Source: Helicobacteraceae bacterium
GTDB lineage: Bacteria; Campylobacterota; Campylobacteria; Campylobacterales; Sulfurimonadaceae
DNA: 41,593 nt
Direction of reading: 5' to 3'
Assembly: GCA_015493495.1 (NCBI GenBank)
Contig: WGDB01000047.1
Coordinates: 1-41,593, forward strand
The translations under genes and the position numbers were made by a program. Of the stretch, positions 7,517 to 14,870 are shown piece by piece; the first letter of the stretch is position 1; each line of letters starts with the position of its first letter. The notes below the pieces were generated by a model. The model had not been told where the DNA came from and searched no databases. It saw only the letters and a program-made list of their open reading frames with translations.

Positions 7517-8713
7517 CTAGTGTAGGTCAGCGTTGAGCTTGATCTCACGCTTTGAGCGTAGAACCATCATCTCACCAGTGAAAGAGTCCTGGCGGAAGTG
7601 TAGTCCATTAAGACCAGCAAGGTCTTTACCTTTGATCCACTCGCCTTCGATGTTTTTACCAGGATTGGCTTCGTTTAGTTTAGGAAGCTCCTCCTCTTCG
7701 ATGATAAACTTGGTGCCTTCAAGAACAGCGATACCTGCATCGATAATACATGCATCACCTAGAGGGATACCACAAACAGAGTTAGCCCCTAAAAGAGAGT
7801 TTTTACCTACTGAAATAGGATTACCGTCAGTACCACTAAGCACACCTAAGATACTTGCACCACCACCAACGTCTGAACCATCGCCAACGATAGCAGAAGA
7901 GCTGATGCGACCTTCGACCATGCTCACACCCGTAGTACCAGCATTGAAGTTAATGTAAGATGCACCTGGCATTACCGTAGTTCCTGCGTGTAGTTGTGCA
8001 CCAAAACGTACTTTAGAAGTCTCTAAGATACGTGTGTTGTCAGCAGGGATGATGTGCTGTAAGAAACGTGGGAACTTGTCTACGAAGTCTACGTGTGGGT
8101 AAGCGTTAGCAAACTTGAGTTCTATCTCGTTGTCGCGTAACCAGTCAAGCTCAATAGGTTGACCATCAGACCATGCAACGTTTGGTAAAGCTCCAAATGC
8201 ACCGTTAAGATTGATGCTACGAAGTGCTACTTTAGCAAGTGAAAGTGCATACAGCTTAAGGTAAGTCGCTTCAACACTCACACATGCTGCATCATCAAAG
8301 ATAAATACTATACGAAACTCACCCTCACGAGCACCTTCCGCTTTTAACTGACCATAAAGTGCAGAGATAACCTGAATGTTTTTGTGTGCATCACCAAACG
8401 CTTCATCAGAGTATGGTGTAAATGCATTAAGACAAGACTCTAAAAATGCAAGGTTGACGTTACAGACAACTTCGCTCTCATTAAAGTCTACTACTACACC
8501 TTGTTCAGCCAATGCTTCAATAAAGATCGCTGCAGAACCGAAGTTCTCGTTCCAGTTCACTACAGGGTAGGTTGCCTGAAGTACTTTGTCTGTATTTTTC
8601 TGACCAAAATCTACACGACAAATACCAAATGCTAGAGGGTCTTTGTACCCATCTTTAGTCTTAATAGTCTCTATAAGTGCTTTAAATGCGTCAGCAGTTT
8701 GAATCATTTCCAT
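7517..8713 (-). CDS. dapD: 2,3,4,5-tetrahydropyridine-2,6-dicarboxylate N-succinyltransferase (epsilon type)
   Basis: It transfers succinyl from succinyl-CoA to tetrahydrodipicolinate in the DAP/lysine pathway, in the cytoplasm. The protein of about 398 residues is longer than the gamma-proteobacterial DapD of about 274, matching the Campylobacterota type. An N-terminal alpha/beta domain is followed by left-handed beta-helix hexapeptide turns (SSSAIVGDGSDVGGGASILG) and the conserved segment VGKNSLLGANSVCGIPLGDAC. The frame is open to a TTG at 8734, but I prefer the ATG at 8713 (METMEMIQ without the leading residues) because AAGAGAG lies just upstream. It is a single gene ended by the 7480-7509 hairpin. 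Confidence 0.95.
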   Translation of the reverse strand: MEMIQTADAFKALIETIKTKDGYKDPLAFGICRVDFGQKNTDKVLQATYPVVNWNENFGSAAIFIEALAEQGVVVDFNESEVVCNVNLAFLESCLNAFTPYSDEAFGDAHKNIQVISALYGQLKAEGAREGEFRIVFIFDDAACVSVEATYLKLYALSLAKVALRSINLNGAFGALPNVAWSDGQPIELDWLRDNEIELKFANAYPHVDFVDKFPRFLQHIIPADNTRILETSKVRFGAQLHAGTTVMPGASYINFNAGTTGVSMVEGRISSSAIVGDGSDVGGGASILGVLSGTDGNPISVGKNSLLGANSVCGIPLGDACIIDAGIAVLEGTKFIIEEEELPKLNEANPGKNIEGEWIKGKDLAGLNGLHFRQDSFTGEMMVLRSKREIKLNADLH

Positions 8714-8852
8714 TGTTTCTCTCTTTAGTGGCAATATGCCTAAAATTTTTATGATGGGATTTTACCATTTATAAGTTTATGAATAGGCATATTTATTACA
8801 ATTAAGCTATGCCTTAAACGAAACCCAAACATATGTGACGTTATGACATTAT

Positions 8853-8882
8853 TTACAAACTCTTAACCATCTTTGATATACT
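8853..8882 (+). promoter_or_regulatory. Candidate promoter for the ankyrin-lipoprotein pair
   Basis: TTACAA (8853-8858), an 18-base spacer, and TATACT (8877-8882) preceded by TG one base earlier (extended -10). It ends 24 bases before the ATG at 8907. The surrounding 8714-8906 region contains no ORF. It also carries an inverted repeat near the dapD side (8733-8742 and 8784-8793). Confidence 0.4.
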
Positions 8883-8906
8883 TCACCATCTATATTAAAA
8901 AGAACA

Positions 8907-9383
8907 ATGATGACAAAATGGCTATCTATATTACAAAAAAACGATTATATGTCTGCAAAAAAGCATATAAAAGAGGGTGGTAACTTAAACGCTCGAACCG
9001 AGGCAGGTGAATCTGTTTTAGCGTATGCACTCAAAAGTCGTGTAGACCAAGACCTGTTGGAACTGCTGGTTGAACATGGTGCTGATCTTTTTTACAGTGA
9101 TGATGAGGGTGTCAGCATCCTGGACTTTGCCGTAACCTATAATAATATGTATATGATCAACCTCCTTTTGGAAAAAGGTAAAGATGTTAACGACGTAACA
9201 CGTAAAAGTGGTTTTACACCACTAATGGCAGCAGTCTGTTATGGCCGTTATGAGATCTTTAGTGTTTTGCTGGGTGCAGGTGCAGATATCCATGCTGTTG
9301 AGCGTAAAGGGATGACTGCCTTAGACTTTGCTAGAAAAATGCGCAAAACAAGTATGATCAAACGTTTAGAAGAGGTCTCATGA
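8907..9383 (+). CDS. Ankyrin-repeat protein
   Basis: A protein of 158 residues made of about four ankyrin repeats: residues roughly 34-61 (ESVLAYALKSR ... LLVEHGAD), 66-95 (GVSILDFAV ... LLEKGKDVN), 101-130 (GFTPLMAAV ... LLGAGADIH) and a capping repeat GMTALDFARK at the end. It has no signal peptide and no enzymatic domain. Ankyrin repeats mediate protein-protein contact. Small cytoplasmic ankyrin proteins are common in Campylobacterota with unknown partners. The last four bases overlap the start of a lipoprotein gene (ATGA), so the two are probably co-translated. Confidence 0.85.
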   Translation: MMTKWLSILQKNDYMSAKKHIKEGGNLNARTEAGESVLAYALKSRVDQDLLELLVEHGADLFYSDDEGVSILDFAVTYNNMYMINLLLEKGKDVNDVTRKSGFTPLMAAVCYGRYEIFSVLLGAGADIHAVERKGMTALDFARKMRKTSMIKRLEEVS

Positions 9384-9760
9384 GAGTACACCTACTCGTT
9401 ATCTCTTTTATAGTTGTGTTTGCTGGATGTTCTCAAGAGAGCAGTGAAAAAAAAGAGCAGGGCATTCAGGTCGAACAAAAGGTTCTTAAAAGTCCAAACA
9501 AAAATGAAGCACTTATCTGCCTTGACGAAAATGAGAAGATCACCTGCAAGTTAATGACAAAACGTGTGAAAAAGAAGAGATCAGTACGCTTTGAATGGGA
9601 GTCACCACATGGCAAAGACAACCGTGAGCGCGCAATGGTCTTACCTGCCAATCATGCCAGTATCTTTGATGCAAGAGATAAAAAAGGTCGTGCAAAGGGC
9701 AAATGGAAAGTGGTGGTAGAACTAGACGGTGAGAAGATCTCGACTAGTTTTCAGTTGTAA
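9380..9760 (+). CDS. Predicted lipoprotein
   Basis: A protein of 126 residues with a type II signal peptide: MRVHLLVISFIVVFAGC, lipobox FAGC with Cys17. The mature part has a charged Lys/Glu linker and then a beta-rich domain. A Cys pair (LICLDENEKITCKL) could form a disulfide, and there is a WESPHGKDNRERAMVLPA segment. Its end (GKWKVVVELDGEKI) looks like the final strand of an Ig/DUF2914-like beta fold, but I do not recognise the family with confidence. It is probably an envelope-anchored protein expressed together with the ankyrin protein and converges on the next gene. Confidence 0.7.
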   Translation: MRVHLLVISFIVVFAGCSQESSEKKEQGIQVEQKVLKSPNKNEALICLDENEKITCKLMTKRVKKKRSVRFEWESPHGKDNRERAMVLPANHASIFDARDKKGRAKGKWKVVVELDGEKISTSFQL

Positions 9761-9767
9761 TAAACTA

Positions 9768-10139
9768 CTAATAGAGTGAAGTCTCTTCTTTCTCGAGGTT
9801 CAATTCATACACATCATCAGGTGTGATGCAGAAGATCTCATAGAGTTGTATCATAGGATTCTCTTTTAGAACTGTTTTCATATCCAAGTTCTCTGCCCAT
9901 GCCTTGATCTTATCAATAACTTCTTTGTCATTAGAGGTGATCTCAACAAGAAGGTCCCCTTTAAATCCGGCGTAAGTACGTATGTCTCTTATGTTGAGAC
10001 CTAAAGCATACTTTATGACATCTTTACGCTCTTGCGCCATATCTTGGGTGGAGGGTTCTAGATCACCTATAGAACGTCCATTTTCCCAAAATGTTCCCTC
10101 ATGACTGTACTTCTCTTCATGTGTTTCTTCATCTTGCAT
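9768..10139 (-). CDS. Conserved hypothetical protein (123 aa)
   Basis: A soluble, acidic protein of 123 residues. The N-terminus is polar and Glu-rich, the middle has two short alternating helix/strand units (KYALGLNIRDIRTYAGFKGDLLVEITSND), and the end is acidic (LNLEKEETSLY). No catalytic or membrane motif is visible. AGGGG about six bases upstream supports the ATG at 10139. It lies 70 bases downstream of the GAF protein and may be the last gene of the RHH-GAF unit. Function unknown. Confidence 0.6.
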   Translation of the reverse strand: MQDEETHEEKYSHEGTFWENGRSIGDLEPSTQDMAQERKDVIKYALGLNIRDIRTYAGFKGDLLVEITSNDKEVIDKIKAWAENLDMKTVLKENPMIQLYEIFCITPDDVYELNLEKEETSLY

Positions 10140-10209
10140 GTTGACCCCTAAAGCTATGATTTGTTCATTACTATAATATCGTGCTTAATGTATTAGTAAG
10201 ATTAAAAGA

Positions 10210-10740
10210 TTAGAGGAATTTATAGCGCTCTTTTAAAAGGAACTTGGATTCATCTTCAAAAAGCAGGGCAAGTTCGAGGTAGCCGCTGATGTAGGTACAG
10301 AAGAACTTCATAAAACGTAGATCGTCCTGTGTGAAAGGTTCTCTTTTATTTAAGAGCTCTAATGCCCCCATAACACTTTTGTCAGAAGACAAAATTGGAA
10401 CAACAGCAATGTTTTTTGTTATAAACCCGCTTTTTTTATCGATCTTTTTACAAAAGTTTTCATCTTCATAGGGACTGTTACTTATTTTGGGTTCGCCACT
10501 TTTTACACACTGACCAACAACACCTTCCTCAGCACTTAAGATGATCTTGTGTGTGCCTTCAGCTACGATGGTCCATAGCATGCTGAGTTTTTTATTATAT
10601 ATAAATATTGAACAGCGCTCAACATTAAGAACCTCTTTCAAATACTTGGTAATCAAAGGCAAACCTACCTCAAGAGAGGGGTTGTCCAGAAGTTCACGAC
10701 CGAATTGAGCCAACTGCTGATAAGAAGCTACATGTTTCAT
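10210..10740 (-). CDS. Stand-alone GAF domain protein
   Basis: A protein of 176 residues with one GAF domain covering most of its length. It shows ERCSIFIYNKK, then a strand of AEGTHK, EGVVGQCVKSGEP, and late strands VVPILSSDKSVMGALELLN ahead of the closing helix FTQDDLRFMKFFCTYI. GAF domains bind small ligands (cyclic nucleotides, heme, tetrapyrroles) or dimerise. No output domain is attached, so signalling would have to go through a partner. The start has AGGA eight bases upstream. It follows the ribbon-helix-helix gene by nine bases, so a ligand-sensor plus DNA-binder pair is possible. Confidence 0.85.
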   Translation of the reverse strand: MKHVASYQQLAQFGRELLDNPSLEVGLPLITKYLKEVLNVERCSIFIYNKKLSMLWTIVAEGTHKIILSAEEGVVGQCVKSGEPKISNSPYEDENFCKKIDKKSGFITKNIAVVPILSSDKSVMGALELLNKREPFTQDDLRFMKFFCTYISGYLELALLFEDESKFLLKERYKFL

Positions 10741-10749
10741 CTTTAATTC

Positions 10750-10938
10750 CTAAAAAAATTGGCCCTGGTTTTCATTTTCCAGGGGTTTTCGGCGCTCTTT
10801 TGCCAACCAGTCTTGTAGTAACTTTTCCGTCACTTTACTTAAACTCATTTTGTAACGTTTACGAGAGTATTTCATCGCTTCATCCCATGTTTTTCGATCG
10901 ATTACTAAAGAACGGGTCACTTCATCTTTTGGTTTCAC
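10750..10938 (-). CDS. Ribbon-helix-helix-like small DNA-binding protein
   Basis: About 62 residues from a GTG start at 10938, with TAGGA seven bases upstream. The frame is open further to 10992, but that extension runs through a -35/-10 pair and is unlikely to be coding. The layout is one strand (VTRSLVIDRKTW), helix A (DEAMKYSRKR) and helix B (LSKVTEKLLQDWL), typical of CopG/Arc-type ribbon-helix-helix proteins. A charged C-terminal tail follows. The promoter just upstream carries a near-perfect 16-bp palindrome over the -10, suggesting autoregulation. It is followed nine bases later by a GAF protein. Confidence 0.65.
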   Translation of the reverse strand: MKPKDEVTRSLVIDRKTWDEAMKYSRKRYKMSLSKVTEKLLQDWLAKERRKPLENENQGQFF

Positions 10939-10952
10939 ATATATTCCTAATT

Positions 10953-10992
10953 TTATATAGTTTATTATATAGTAAATTCCATATATTTTCAA
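10953..10992 (-). promoter_or_regulatory. Promoter overlapping a palindromic, repeated putative operator
   Basis: On the minus strand TTGAAA (10987-10992) and TATAAT (10964-10969) are 17 bases apart, upstream of the RHH gene. On the plus strand TTATATAGT occurs twice (10953-10961 and 10965-10973, period 12). The second copy sits in TTTATTATATAGTAAA (10961-10976), a 16-bp palindrome with one mismatched pair. RHH dimers typically bind such short palindromes or tandem sites. The operator role is inferred. Confidence 0.55.
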
Positions 10993-11007
10993 GAGAAAAA
11001 GATGTCA

Positions 11008-11029
11008 AAATGCCTACTTTTAGGCATTT
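11008..11029 (-). terminator. Rho-independent-like terminator after the metallophosphoesterase gene
   Basis: AAATGCCTA and TAGGCATTT form a perfect 9-bp stem with a 4-base loop, 37 bases past the metallophosphoesterase stop on the minus strand. In that direction it is followed by TTGACATCTTTTTCTC, an interrupted T-tract. Confidence 0.6.
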
Positions 11030-11066
11030 GCAGAAGTTTTTAAGGTATCGGTTTTTAGAGACGCTC

Positions 11067-12209
11067 TTAAGTGATTGTTTTTTGTGGTTTTAAGGTTAAC
11101 ACAGAGATCTCACTGGGTGCAAAAACACGTACAGGTGGACCCCAATACCCTGTCCCACGGCTTACAAAAATCTGCTTGCCTTGAGTGACCTGATGAAGAC
11201 CCGCTAAAAATGGCTGTTGCAACATCACTAAAAACCCAAAAGGAAAGATCTGCCCGCCATGTGTGTGACCACTTAACATAAGGTCATAATCTATCTCTGA
11301 GACGATCTCAATACTTTTAGGTTGGTGAGATAATAAAAGTGTAGGTATTGTGTGATCTACATTTTTAAAAGCTTTAGCTGTGTCCACTAACATAGTTTTA
11401 AAACGTATAGATTGGAGGTCGTTTAGCCCAACAAGGTTGATACTGTTGTGCCCATCACTGATGATGACACTCTCATTTAGAAGTGCTTTAATGTTGAGTT
11501 GGGGCATATAATCGGCTATATCTTTTGCACCGTGATAGTACTCATGGTTACCCAACACAAAATAGGTCCCATAGGTAGAGACTAACTCTTTTAGCGGTGC
11601 CAAGTCCTCTTTTGCATCTTCGATCTTTCTGTCTACCAAGTCTCCCGTGATCACAACAATGTCAGGTTTCAGGGCATTAATACGCGCGACACACTCTTGT
11701 AAAAACACTTTACCAATGGTGTTTCCAATATGGACATCACTTAACTGAACTACCCGTAATGATTCAAATCCCAACTCTTTAATAAAGATATCAACCTTGT
11801 TTAACTCTGGACGTTTTATACCTCCAACGAGACCTTTAAGCAGGTAAGAGAAAGCCAGCACCAACATCGTGACATCAAAGGCTATTTTCATAAACTTTCT
11901 ACGACCTTGATCAAATGGGATCCGCTCTGCTGTAGTATGGATAAGATCATAAAGCAAGGTAATGAAAAAGAGAGAGACGGTGATGGCTACAGAGAGGCTG
12001 AGTATGTAAAAAAGTGTAGGGGACTCAACAATAGGGTGAAATAGCATCTGTACTACAAAAAACAGTTCTGCTACAAAGAGCAGAGATAAAACAGGCAAAA
12101 CCACCTTAGTCAAGTCAAAATGGAGACGTTTGAAAAGACGTTTATAGATATAACTGTTCATTAAGTACATGACACCTATAAAAGCTAGAGGAAAGAGTGT
12201 AGTGCTCAT
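11067..12209 (-). CDS. Membrane-anchored metallophosphoesterase (YaeI/YkuE-like)
   Basis: A protein of 380 residues. The N-terminus has about four transmembrane helices (to residue 130), followed by a calcineurin-like phosphoesterase domain. All binuclear-metal motifs are present in order: LSDVHIG, GDLVD, GNHEYY, LLSHQP and GHTHGGQ. Family members such as YaeI and YkuE act on phosphodiesters, including UDP-linked or phospholipid substrates, near the membrane; the substrate here is unknown. It overlaps the upstream CinA-like gene by four bases (ATGA) and is followed by a hairpin terminator, forming a two-gene operon. Confidence 0.9.
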   Translation of the reverse strand: MSTTLFPLAFIGVMYLMNSYIYKRLFKRLHFDLTKVVLPVLSLLFVAELFFVVQMLFHPIVESPTLFYILSLSVAITVSLFFITLLYDLIHTTAERIPFDQGRRKFMKIAFDVTMLVLAFSYLLKGLVGGIKRPELNKVDIFIKELGFESLRVVQLSDVHIGNTIGKVFLQECVARINALKPDIVVITGDLVDRKIEDAKEDLAPLKELVSTYGTYFVLGNHEYYHGAKDIADYMPQLNIKALLNESVIISDGHNSINLVGLNDLQSIRFKTMLVDTAKAFKNVDHTIPTLLLSHQPKSIEIVSEIDYDLMLSGHTHGGQIFPFGFLVMLQQPFLAGLHQVTQGKQIFVSRGTGYWGPPVRVFAPSEISVLTLKPQKTIT

Positions 12210-12952
12210 CGCTCATGTACTTCGTAAGGGATCTGTTCATTGTCCATATATTCTAGAAATTGTTTAAAGTAGTCACTTGTAAGATCTTTGTCATAAGAGG
12301 CGATAGAGATCTCTACATTGGCTTTTTCATCGACGAACATTGGCAGAGATGAACACTCTACATCATTTGGGATTGTTTTCATAAGCTTTATAAAGCGTTC
12401 CTCACTGCATTTGGCTAGAAAACTTTGACGGTAAAGTGTACTGTTTTCTGGTAAAAAACGTCTTATAGCCTCTTTTACCATAGGGTGGGCCATCTCTGGA
12501 AAACCGGGTACAAAAAAGTAACGTTTTTCAAGATAAAATCCTGACATATTGTTTACAGGATTGTGAAGCAGTTCAGCATTCTCTGGAAGGTCTGACATCT
12601 CTATGCGATTGGGGAATGCCGCTTCGCCAAAACGCTCTACGATATCATTTTCAAACTTCTTATGACGCACAAGTGGCTTTGATGTAAAGATCTTGGCGGC
12701 AATCGCCCGTGTCAAATCATCGGGTGTAGAGCCTATACCACCAAAACAGAACATCACCGCCTTTTCATCAGACATAACCCGTCTGAAACTACTCTCTATC
12801 AGTGCACTGTCATCTTTAATGATCTCTATACAAAAAGGGAGATGCCCTTTAGCTGAGAGTGCCTGTTTGATAAAGGCAGCATGTTTGTCTTGACGACGTC
12901 CATTTAAGATCTCTGAGCCAATAATAACAACATAGATATGCAGATCAGACAT
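12206..12952 (-). CDS. CinA N-terminal-like MoaB/Mog-fold protein
   Basis: A protein of 248 residues whose first 165 match the MoCF-binding (MoaB/Mog) fold of competence/damage-inducible protein CinA: VVIIGSEILNGRRQDKHA, then a glycine-rich FCFGGIGSTPDDLTR phosphate-binding loop, then FFVPGFPEMAHPM. The CinA C-terminal NMN deamidase domain is missing; a short alpha/beta tail replaces it. Such short forms are often annotated as molybdopterin-binding proteins. Whether it binds molybdopterin or ADP-ribose-like ligands (as CinA does) is open. It is co-transcribed with the metallophosphoesterase and divergent from the fad operon. Confidence 0.85.
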   Translation of the reverse strand: MSDLHIYVVIIGSEILNGRRQDKHAAFIKQALSAKGHLPFCIEIIKDDSALIESSFRRVMSDEKAVMFCFGGIGSTPDDLTRAIAAKIFTSKPLVRHKKFENDIVERFGEAAFPNRIEMSDLPENAELLHNPVNNMSGFYLEKRYFFVPGFPEMAHPMVKEAIRRFLPENSTLYRQSFLAKCSEERFIKLMKTIPNDVECSSLPMFVDEKANVEISIASYDKDLTSDYFKQFLEYMDNEQIPYEVHER

Positions 12953-13068
12953 AGTTACACTCCAAACATTATTTATTCTTATAATTATAGATTAGTTTTC
13001 ATCTATAGTATGTAAAAAAGTTATATAGTGTTTAAATATATATAGACCACTAAATTAAAAGGCAAAAA

Positions 13069-14793
13069 ATGTTTGAGTTTGACACCATCGCCACTCTTTT
13101 TGAACATATAGACAAAAATATAAAAACGCCATCTTATCTTAATTATAGAAACAATGCCCGTTGGAATAGCCTCGAGAAAACAGAGTTTGTGAGGCATGTA
13201 CAACAGCTCTCTTTAGCCTTTAGTGCTGTGGGTGTCAAGCAGGGGACTACGGTAGGCATTATGGCGCCATCATCTCCCTTTTGGTTGATGGTTGACTTCT
13301 CTTTACAGAGACTGGGTGCCATTTCTGTCCCTATCTTTACCAATATCGCTTCTGAAAATTTACAGTATGAGATAGAAGATGCAGATATACATTATCTATT
13401 TATTGCAGGCGTGCCAGTGGACACTGCATTAGAGAAGATCATACAAGAGATGCGATCTGTTGTGCTCAAAGACCTTGTCTTAAAAAACGATCATACCAAT
13501 GTTCATAGTTGGGAAGACTTTTTAGAGTCAGCTCAGGCAGGTGCCCTCAAGCCAGTCACTATCAACCCAACAGACACTGCTACTATTGTCTATACCAGTG
13601 GTTCTACCGGTCAACCCAAAGGGGTTGTCTTAAGTCATGAAAACCTTGTGACACAGGTTAAAGATGCTCAAAAAGCGATCTACTTAAGTGAAAAGGATAC
13701 GGCATTAAGTCTTCTGCCTCTTGCACATATCTTTGAACGGATGGTGATGCTTTACTATTTGGCTGCAGGTGTCAAGATCTATTTTGTAGATGATGTTCAA
13801 AAGGCAGGTACCTACATAAAAGAGGTTAAGCCAACAACAATGCTGGTCGTACCAAGACTGTTAGAGAAGATCTACACAAAAATGCATATGAATGTTGCCC
13901 AAGCACCTTTTTTTAAAAAACATGTTGCAAGTGTGGCATTTTGGTGGGCACGAGTGAGAGATCCAAACAGACTTAAACGTAATATTATAGATAGGTTCTT
14001 TGATCAACTTGTTTATAAAAAGCTTTTAGAGGCACTCGGTGGAAACTTCCGAATTATTATCTCAGGCGGGGCACCACTCTCAAAACCCATCTCGAAGTTC
14101 TTTTTAAACATAGGTCTTCCTCTTTATCAAGGTTATGGTCTTACAGAGTGTGCACCTGTAGTTTGTGTCAACAGAGTGGCGCATAATCGTTGGGGCAGTT
14201 CAGGGCAGGTATTTGAGAGTGTGGAGGTGAAGCTAGGTAAGGACAATGAGCTGTTAGTCCGAGGTAAAAATGTGATGAAAGGCTATCATAACAAGCCAGA
14301 AGTCACGGCAGAGACCATAGACCGTGAGGGTTGGCTTCATACAGGTGATCTTGCTTCTATAGATGCTGAGGGCTATATTACTATAGAGAGCCGTCTCAAA
14401 GAGCTTTTTAAGACCTCTACCGGAAAATATGTATCAGCCATCAAAATAGAGTCTGCACTGATGCATTCCAAATGGATCGAATACGCGATGGTGATCGCTG
14501 AAGGACGTGCCTATGTCACCGTCTTGATCTTCTGTGATAAAGCTGTATTGGAGACCTTGACCCCACAGCAAAAGATGATGACAGCACAGACCATTGCAAA
14601 AAAGATCAAAGAGGTAAACAGACACTTCAATAAATGGGAGCAAATAGGCGGCTTTAGTCTCATAGCAGAGACACCTAGTACAGACAATGGACTCCTGACA
14701 CCCTCTATGAAGCTTATACGCAACAAGGTAATGGATCGATATGAAAAAGAGATAGAAACCATGTATGCAGAAAAGTCAAAAGGAGGAGTGTGA
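13069..14793 (+). CDS. fadD: Long-chain acyl-CoA synthetase (AMP-forming)
   Basis: It activates free fatty acids with ATP and CoA, the entry step of beta-oxidation. The protein of 574 residues carries the AMP-binding P-loop YTSGSTGQPKGV at residues 175-186, the adenine motif YQGYGLTECAPV, and the hinge motif WLHTGDLASID followed by TSTGKYVSAIKIE, with the catalytic lysine in the GKYVSP-like segment. It resembles the short FadD15/FAA-like group. Fatty-acyl specificity is supported by the four downstream fad genes. It is the first gene of the operon, divergent from the CinA-like gene. The 116-base intergenic region is very AT-rich, with a TATAATTATA palindrome at 12980-12989, but shows no clear promoter. 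Confidence 0.93.
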   Translation: MFEFDTIATLFEHIDKNIKTPSYLNYRNNARWNSLEKTEFVRHVQQLSLAFSAVGVKQGTTVGIMAPSSPFWLMVDFSLQRLGAISVPIFTNIASENLQYEIEDADIHYLFIAGVPVDTALEKIIQEMRSVVLKDLVLKNDHTNVHSWEDFLESAQAGALKPVTINPTDTATIVYTSGSTGQPKGVVLSHENLVTQVKDAQKAIYLSEKDTALSLLPLAHIFERMVMLYYLAAGVKIYFVDDVQKAGTYIKEVKPTTMLVVPRLLEKIYTKMHMNVAQAPFFKKHVASVAFWWARVRDPNRLKRNIIDRFFDQLVYKKLLEALGGNFRIIISGGAPLSKPISKFFLNIGLPLYQGYGLTECAPVVCVNRVAHNRWGSSGQVFESVEVKLGKDNELLVRGKNVMKGYHNKPEVTAETIDREGWLHTGDLASIDAEGYITIESRLKELFKTSTGKYVSAIKIESALMHSKWIEYAMVIAEGRAYVTVLIFCDKAVLETLTPQQKMMTAQTIAKKIKEVNRHFNKWEQIGGFSLIAETPSTDNGLLTPSMKLIRNKVMDRYEKEIETMYAEKSKGGV

Positions 14794-14870
14794 TGAGGAA
14801 TACAGATATATATCTTAAAAAAGCGTACAGTAGTAGTACATGCATAAACCACCCAGGAGGTGAGAGATGA
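14793..14870 (+). CDS. 25-codon ORF bridging fadD and fadI
   Basis: The ATG at 14793 overlaps the fadD stop as TGATG, and the TGA at 14868 overlaps the fadI start as ATGA. AGGAGGAG (14781-14788), at the end of fadD, is well placed as its ribosome-binding site. The peptide starts MRNTDIYLKKAYSSS and contains one Cys and an HPGGE end encoded by the fadI ribosome-binding site (AGGAGGTGA, 14855-14863). It may be a real microprotein or only a coupling device that carries ribosomes from fadD to fadI. No homologue is recognised. Confidence 0.35.
   Translation: MRNTDIYLKKAYSSSTCINHPGGER

Noticed and set aside
7533-7958. 141-codon plus-strand ORF opposite dapD
   Set aside because: It is antisense to the conserved beta-helix of DapD and its Ser/Pro-rich composition reflects the opposite-strand codons.
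10939-10992. N-terminal extension of the RHH-like protein to the ATG at 10992
   Set aside because: The extension (MKIYGIYYIINYIKLGIY) translates the promoter and palindrome; the GTG at 10938 has a proper ribosome-binding site and gives the expected fold length.
12980-12989. TATAATTATA palindrome between the CinA-like gene and fadD as a possible fad operator
   Set aside because: The region is so AT-rich that a 10-bp AT palindrome is expected by chance, and no FadR/TetR-like gene or second copy supports it.
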